From: Anaerolineales bacterium
GTDB lineage: Bacteria; Chloroflexota; Anaerolineae; Anaerolineales; UBA11579
Assembly: GCA_026129255.1 (NCBI GenBank)
Contig: JAHCIJ010000001.1
Span: forward strand, 644,965-708,964
Length of the DNA: 64,000 bases
Direction: 5' to 3'
Positions 61,645-64,000 of the stretch are shown here, one piece after another. Every line of letters begins with the position of its first letter. The stretch's first letter is position 1. The notes under the pieces were generated by a model. The model saw only the letters and a program-made list of their open reading frames with translations. It ran no database searches and was not told the origin of the DNA. The position numbers and the translations under genes are program-made.

Positions 61645-62664
61645 AAATTCTTTCTGCGCTCTAGCTAAAACTGCCTTCCACTCCTCGCCCTCGGCATACG
61701 GCGAGGGTCCGAGCGCGTCGCTGATCTCGTGGCCCAGCAGGGCTTGCACCGCGGCCTGCCCGCAGGCGGCCGCCGCGTCCAGGTCGTAGCCGCCCTCCAG
61801 CACCAGGGCGATCTTGCCGCCGCAGTGCTGCTCAGCCCAGGCACGCAAGGTGGCCACGGCGCGGCCGTAGCCTGCTGCACTCACTTGCAGATTGGCCAGC
61901 GGATCCTTCCAATGCGAATCGAAGCCAAAGCTCACCAGCAACATTTCGGGCTTGAACTCATCCAGTAGTTTAGGAAACAGCTCGCCGTAGGCGGCGGCGA
62001 AGGCTGCGTCGCCGCTGCCGGGCGGCAGGGGCAGGTTGGCGGTGCAGCCCAAGCCCGCGCCCACACCGTGCTCCTCTAGGCGGCCGGTGCCCGGCCACAG
62101 CGGCAGCTGCTGCGTGTTGCAGAACAGCACATCGCTGCGCGCATGGAAGATGTCTTGTGTGCCGTTGCCGTGGTGCACATCCATATCCAGGATGGCCAGG
62201 CGCTGGGCGCCTTCATGCTGCAACAGATATTCAGCCGCAATGGCTACGTTGTTGAGCAGGCAGAAGCCCATGGGCTGTGTGCGGGTGGCGTGGTGGCCGG
62301 GTGGGCGGCTGAGCGCAAACCCTGTTTGCGCTTCGCCGCGCCACACGGCGCGGGCCACGGCCGCGGCGCCCTCGGCGGCGGCCTGCGCAAGCGGCCAGCT
62401 GTGCTTGGTCGTGTAGGTGTCCGCATCCAGGTTGCGCTCGCGCTGGCTGTGCTGCTGGATGGCTTGCAGCATCTCGGCGCTGTGCACGCGGCCTAGCAGC
62501 CCCTCTGGCAGCGGCTCGGCGGCTGCCTGGCTGCCGAGCTGCCACAGCCCGCTGTGCTCCAGCGCCTGGCGGATGGTCTCGACGCGCTGCGGGCGCTCCG
62601 GGTGGTCAGGTTGCGCGTGGGCAGCGTGCCCCTCAGGGTAGAAGTAGGTGATGGGTGAGGTCAT
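61633..62664 (-). CDS. Histone-deacetylase-family protein
   Basis: 343 residues from ATG 62664 (MTSPITYFYPEGHAAH); TATAAT ends 7 nt upstream. Zinc/His motifs: DHPERPQRVETIRQALE, ALSRPPGHHATRTQPMGFCL, AILDMDVHHGNGTQDIF (Asp/His zinc ligands), SFGFDSHWKDPLANLQVS and LVLEGGYDLDA. Acts on acetylated polyamines or proteins; bacterial members include acetylpolyamine amidohydrolases. The last residues and the stop come from a dispersed repeat. Confidence 0.92.
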   Translation of the reverse strand: MTSPITYFYPEGHAAHAQPDHPERPQRVETIRQALEHSGLWQLGSQAAAEPLPEGLLGRVHSAEMLQAIQQHSQRERNLDADTYTTKHSWPLAQAAAEGAAAVARAVWRGEAQTGFALSRPPGHHATRTQPMGFCLLNNVAIAAEYLLQHEGAQRLAILDMDVHHGNGTQDIFHARSDVLFCNTQQLPLWPGTGRLEEHGVGAGLGCTANLPLPPGSGDAAFAAAYGELFPKLLDEFKPEMLLVSFGFDSHWKDPLANLQVSAAGYGRAVATLRAWAEQHCGGKIALVLEGGYDLDAAAACGQAAVQALLGHEISDALGPSPYAEGEEWKAVLARAQKEFNRG

Positions 62665-62671
62665 TGGTGTC

Positions 62672-62677
62672 ATTATA
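62672..62677 (-). promoter_or_regulatory. -10 box of deacetylase gene
   Basis: Consensus TATAAT on the minus strand, 7 nt before ATG 62664; supports that start over ATG 62673, which overlaps the box. Confidence 0.5.
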
Positions 62678-62689
62678 GAGCGGTATCTA

Positions 62690-62765
62690 AAGCGGGTCGC
62701 TTGGTCAACTGGTCGAATGGTCTTCGCGGTTAGCGGCACTCGACTAAATGACCGGGCGACCAATT
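62690..62765. repeat. GGTCAACTGGTCGA intergenic repeat
   Basis: GGTCGCTTGGTCAACTGGTCG, CTCGACTAAATGACCGGGCGACC and CAATTGAC words; partial inverted symmetry (GGTCGC/GCGACC). In the divergent gap between the deacetylase and Ku genes. Confidence 0.45.
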
Positions 62766-62819
62766 GACTTTCCTTGCGCTAGAATTAGTCTAACTCCCAT
62801 TTTCCAAGGAGCATTCGCC

Positions 62820-63653
62820 ATGACAGAAGAAAGTGCACCCGAAGTAAAGAGCAAAAAGGCCGCCGGCGGCGCACGTGCCATCTGGTCCGGCGCCATTGCT
62901 TTTGGCCTCATCAACATCCCAGTGAAACTGTTCTCCGCCACGCGCGAGAATGAGCTATCGTTCAACCAGTTGCGCAAGAGCGACCACTCACGCATCAAGT
63001 ATTTGCGTGTGGCCGCCGCCGACGGGCAGGAAGTGCCCTACGACCAAATCGTCAAAGGCTTTGAGGTCGAAGACGGCCAGTATGTCGTCATCGAGGATGA
63101 GGACATCAAGAGCGCCAGCCCCAAGAAGACGCAGAGCATTGAGATCCTTTCGTTCGCCAACGAAGACGAGATCGATAGCGTCTACTTTGACAAGCCGTAC
63201 TACCTGGGGCCGGACAAGAATGCCGCCCGCGCGTACAGCTTGCTGCGTGAGGCGCTGAAGCAGGCCAAGAAAGTGGCGGTGGCCAAGTTCATCCTGCGCA
63301 CCAAAGAGAACCTGGCAATCATCAAGCCAGAGGGCGAAGCACTGATCCTCAACCAGATCCGCTACCAGTCCGAAGTGCGCGAGTCGGATGGCCTGAACCT
63401 GCCGGGCGCAGATGAGGTCAAGGAGGGCGAACTGGACCTGGCGCTCAGCCTGGTGAACCAGCTCTCGCAGCCCTTCAAGCCGGAGCAGTACGAAGACACC
63501 TTCACGGCGGAGATCAAGCGCATCATCGAGCAAAAGGCGCAGGGGATTACGCCTGAGGTGGTGGGCGCGGCCCCGGTGCAGACCAAAGACGATGATCTGC
63601 TGGCCTCGCTGCGTGCCAGTATTGAAGCCAGCAAAGCCCGCGTAGACGCGTAG
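62820..63653 (+). CDS. ku: Non-homologous end-joining protein Ku
   Basis: 277 residues from ATG 62820 with AAGGAG. Bacterial Ku core: ARAIWSGAIAFGLINIPVKL, KYLRVAAADGQEVPYDQIVK, KTQSIEILSFANEDEIDSVY, FDKPYYLGPDKNAARAYSLL. Ring-shaped dimer that binds DNA ends and recruits LigD. Short lysine-poor C-terminus. The LigD gene starts 15 nt downstream. Confidence 0.97.
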   Translation: MTEESAPEVKSKKAAGGARAIWSGAIAFGLINIPVKLFSATRENELSFNQLRKSDHSRIKYLRVAAADGQEVPYDQIVKGFEVEDGQYVVIEDEDIKSASPKKTQSIEILSFANEDEIDSVYFDKPYYLGPDKNAARAYSLLREALKQAKKVAVAKFILRTKENLAIIKPEGEALILNQIRYQSEVRESDGLNLPGADEVKEGELDLALSLVNQLSQPFKPEQYEDTFTAEIKRIIEQKAQGITPEVVGAAPVQTKDDDLLASLRASIEASKARVDA

Positions 63654-63668
63654 CCACGGGCAGGTTGC

Positions 63669-64000
63669 GTGGCAGACCCGCACAGCAGCTTACAGGAGTA
63701 TCGCGATAAGCGCGATTTTGGCAAGACCAGCGAGCCGCAACCCGCGGCTGCAGCGGATGCCGCGCCTGCGTTAGCACTCCATCAAGCCCGCTTCTGCATC
63801 CAAAAGCACGACGCCACGCGGCTGCACTACGATGTGCGCCTCGAGATCAATGGCGTGCTGGTTTCGTGGGCCGTGCCACAAGGCCCCTCGCATGACCCTG
63901 TGGTCAAGCGCCTAGCCGTGCGTACCGAAGACCACCCCATGGAGTATCTTGATTTTGAGGGAGTGATCCCCAAGGGGGAATATGGCGCCGGGCCGATCAT
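63669..64000 (+). CDS. ligD: LigD-like 3'-phosphoesterase domain, 5' part
   Basis: Starts at GTG 63669 and runs open off the right edge. About 110 residues visible: an N-terminal basic/acidic start ([20 protein letters not shown]), an Ala-rich linker, then the phosphoesterase motifs [53 protein letters not shown] and [10 protein letters not shown]. The catalytic His and Asp of the LigD PE domain (HDATRLHYD) are present. Whether ligase and polymerase domains follow cannot be seen. Partner of Ku. Confidence 0.93.
   Translation, partial: MADPHSSLQEYRDKRDFGKTSEPQPAAAADAAPALALHQARFCIQKHDATRLHYDVRLEINGVLVSWAVPQGPSHDPVVKRLAVRTEDHPMEYLDFEGVIPKGEYGAGPI

Noticed and set aside
1..64000. tRNA, rRNA or CRISPR loci
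   Set aside because: No cloverleaf with conserved T-loop, no rRNA-like stretch and no regularly spaced direct repeats were seen by eye; a covariance-model search would be needed for certainty.

Overview
The window (about 60% GC) reads as a chromosomal segment of an uncultured-type Chloroflexota, most likely an Anaerolineae-class bacterium. This is an inference from gene content: a transaldolase and a glucose-6-phosphate isomerase that look like the two halves of the bifunctional enzyme found in that phylum, a VanW/G5 wall protein beside murA, small zinc-ribbon proteins, a luciferase-like (F420/flavin) oxidoreductase, and many dispersed palindromic repeats. No rRNA, tRNA, CRISPR array, prophage or transposase was seen. 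Gene density is high and genes lie on both strands in short operons.

Layout. 1-3.3 kb: 3' part of a FAD/Fe-S D-lactate-type dehydrogenase, facing pgl-rpiA-pgi. 5-12 kb: DHFR-like and glyoxalase-like proteins, a YyaL thioredoxin-fold protein, a half-size DMT transporter, two tandem aldo/keto reductases, a frameshifted HNH nuclease, a HEAT-repeat protein and a Trm112-like protein. 12-21.5 kb: murA (active-site Cys replaced by Asp), VanW protein, acyl-CoA thioesterase, frameshifted rsmD, zinc-ribbon, SH3 and small membrane proteins, an ErpA-like Fe-S carrier with a Cys/His tail, histidine ammonia-lyase, smpB. 21.9-30.3 kb: a three-gene operon of a small membrane protein, a 1701-residue TPR protein and a TPR plus C25/caspase-fold peptidase. 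30.4-37 kb: rplY with an attenuator-like leader, peptidase E, DUF5996, then tkt, an orphan DNA methyltransferase and tal. 37-42.5 kb: a large Cys-repeat lipoprotein with an FGE-like domain, enoyl-CoA hydratase, an excalibur protein and small proteins. 42.5-51 kb: gnd-zwf, Nudix, TrmI, MnmA and cysteine desulfurase, then a GT39-type membrane protein. 52-64 kb: phosphohexomutase, TatD, polyprenyl synthase, TenA/CADD-like protein, CBS, SulP, nitroreductase, luciferase-like oxidoreductase, HDAC-like deacetylase, Ku, and the start of LigD.

Together, pgi, zwf, pgl, gnd, rpiA, tkt and tal give a complete oxidative and non-oxidative pentose phosphate route, spread over three operons. MnmA with the desulfurase covers tRNA 2-thiolation, and Ku with LigD covers end joining.

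The most unusual signals are: (i) the TPR/C25-peptidase operon, a candidate uncharacterised protease system; (ii) palindromic repeats inside coding frames (a ~60-residue insert in pgi, a 30-bp palindrome in the desulfurase gene, a 28-bp palindrome in the peptidase gene) and repeats that supply the stop codons of four genes; (iii) a TANAAT-like -10 box only 6-9 nt before the ATG in a dozen genes lacking a Shine-Dalgarno, pointing to widespread leaderless transcripts.
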